Source: Rallus limicola (Eukaryota > Chordata > Aves > Gruiformes > Rallidae). Taken from it: 64,000 bases of DNA. The notes beneath the pieces were generated by a model. It was given only the letters and a program-made list of their open reading frames with translations, did not search any database and had not been told where the DNA came from. Position numbers and translations under genes: made by a program. The stretch spans positions 5,340,001 to 5,404,000 of the forward strand of contig JAKCOZ010000018.1 in assembly GCA_022605955.1 (NCBI GenBank). Direction: 5' to 3'. Below, piece by piece: positions 63,475-64,000 of this stretch; the first letter of the stretch is position 1, and each line of letters starts with the position of its first letter.

Positions 63475-63735
63475 AAAATAAATGCATCAACTATTAAAAT
63501 AAATGTGCGTATTACTGGAAAAATTGATCAAAATCAGATACAATATTTCATTCACCAAATCAGACACATCCCTGTTGAATCACTGCTTATTCAATACAGA
63601 ATGAGATGCATCATCTATCAAAACAGATATCTCCTACAGTAAATCAAACCCACCATCTGATTCAAATATGTCTCCTACTGAATCAAAAATATCACCCAAT
63701 ATATCAGTTGTATGGCACCAGATACATGGCATTTT
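63475..63735. repeat. Degenerate minisatellite-like array, unit about 21 bp
   Basis: Related units recur at roughly 18-23 bp steps: AAATCAGACACATCCCTGTT (63557), AATCACTGCTTATTCAATAC (63578), AAAACAGATATCTCCTACAG (63620), AAATCAAACCCACCATCTGA (63641), CAAATATGTCTCCTACTG (63663) and AATCAAAAATATCACCCAAT (63681). The shared skeleton is about AATCARAYATATCYCCTACTG. Copies to the left of 63557 are weaker. It is non-coding in every frame. The array is old, because few units match closely. Confidence 0.65.
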
Positions 63736-64000
63736 AAAGAATTACTGAGCAGAATGCCTTTAGATTTAACAAGGATAATGTTTAAACTGAAGTTTATTTA
63801 GACAAAGAGACCAGTACTTCCAGGGACTGCTAGTATATTAATTTTCCCCTAGAGTGCCCTGCATTTACAGCTCCCTGCTAGGAGGAGATTTTTTCTCCAT
63901 CTCAGCAGAAAAGGAGGGCTTCCATTCCACTTTCTTTCATCCCACCAAATCCCTAACACACACAACCAAGCTCTGAGCAGCGACACTATCCCAAGCTTAG
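63736..64000. other. Unique non-coding DNA to the window end
   Basis: Nothing supported is seen. Confidence 0.5.

Noticed and set aside
1..64000. Prokaryotic-type systems: operons, CRISPR arrays, phage, toxin-antitoxin or defence islands
   Set aside because: The window has no dense coding, no ribosome-binding-site pattern, no regular repeat-spacer array and clear vertebrate CR1/MIR repeats.
1..64000. tRNA, rRNA or known microRNA hairpins
   Set aside because: No cloverleaf with A/B-box motifs, no rRNA core sequence and no microRNA seed-plus-hairpin I know was found by eye; a covariance-model scan would be decisive.

Overview
The window looks like AT-rich, non-coding nuclear DNA from a bird, or at least a sauropsid. 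The evidence is the interspersed repeats: five copies of the CR1 LINE family, three of which keep the CATAGAAT-type octamer tail, plus worn copies of very old amniote repeats (MIR-like and L2/L3-like tails). There are no mammalian L1, Alu or B1 elements, and overall repeat density is low, as in birds. I recognise no intact protein-coding gene, rRNA, tRNA, microRNA, CRISPR array or virus. The window is best read as part of a gene desert or a very long intron.

Layout. Positions 1-19,800 are mostly unique sequence, with a MIR-like fragment near 0.9 kb, an old CR1 scrap at 2.7 kb, possible ancient sauropsid repeats at 11.2 and 16.8 kb, a sharply GC-rich block at 13.6-14.2 kb, a (CA)13 microsatellite at 15.5 kb, and two stretches (10.5-11.05 and 17.1-17.5 kb) that resemble conserved non-coding elements. 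Positions 19,800-29,700 hold four CR1 copies, all on the minus strand. The largest (26.8-28.07 kb) is a 5'-truncated copy with clear reverse-transcriptase motifs, a broken reading frame and an unusually long target-site duplication. Positions 29,700-64,000 are again mostly unique: a clear MIR-like SINE at 36.4 kb, a splice-bounded candidate exon at 36.55-36.72 kb, a pair of exon-like minus-strand open segments at 40.03-40.41 kb, several short tandem duplications and palindromes, and a decayed ~21-bp minisatellite at the right end.

No genes work together here in any visible way. The only protein-coding signal I can assign to a family is decayed CR1 ORF2. The most useful leads are the two exon-like loci, the CR1 copy with its long flanking duplication, the GC island, and the candidate regulatory elements. 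No computation was run; boundaries of repeats and candidate elements are read by eye.
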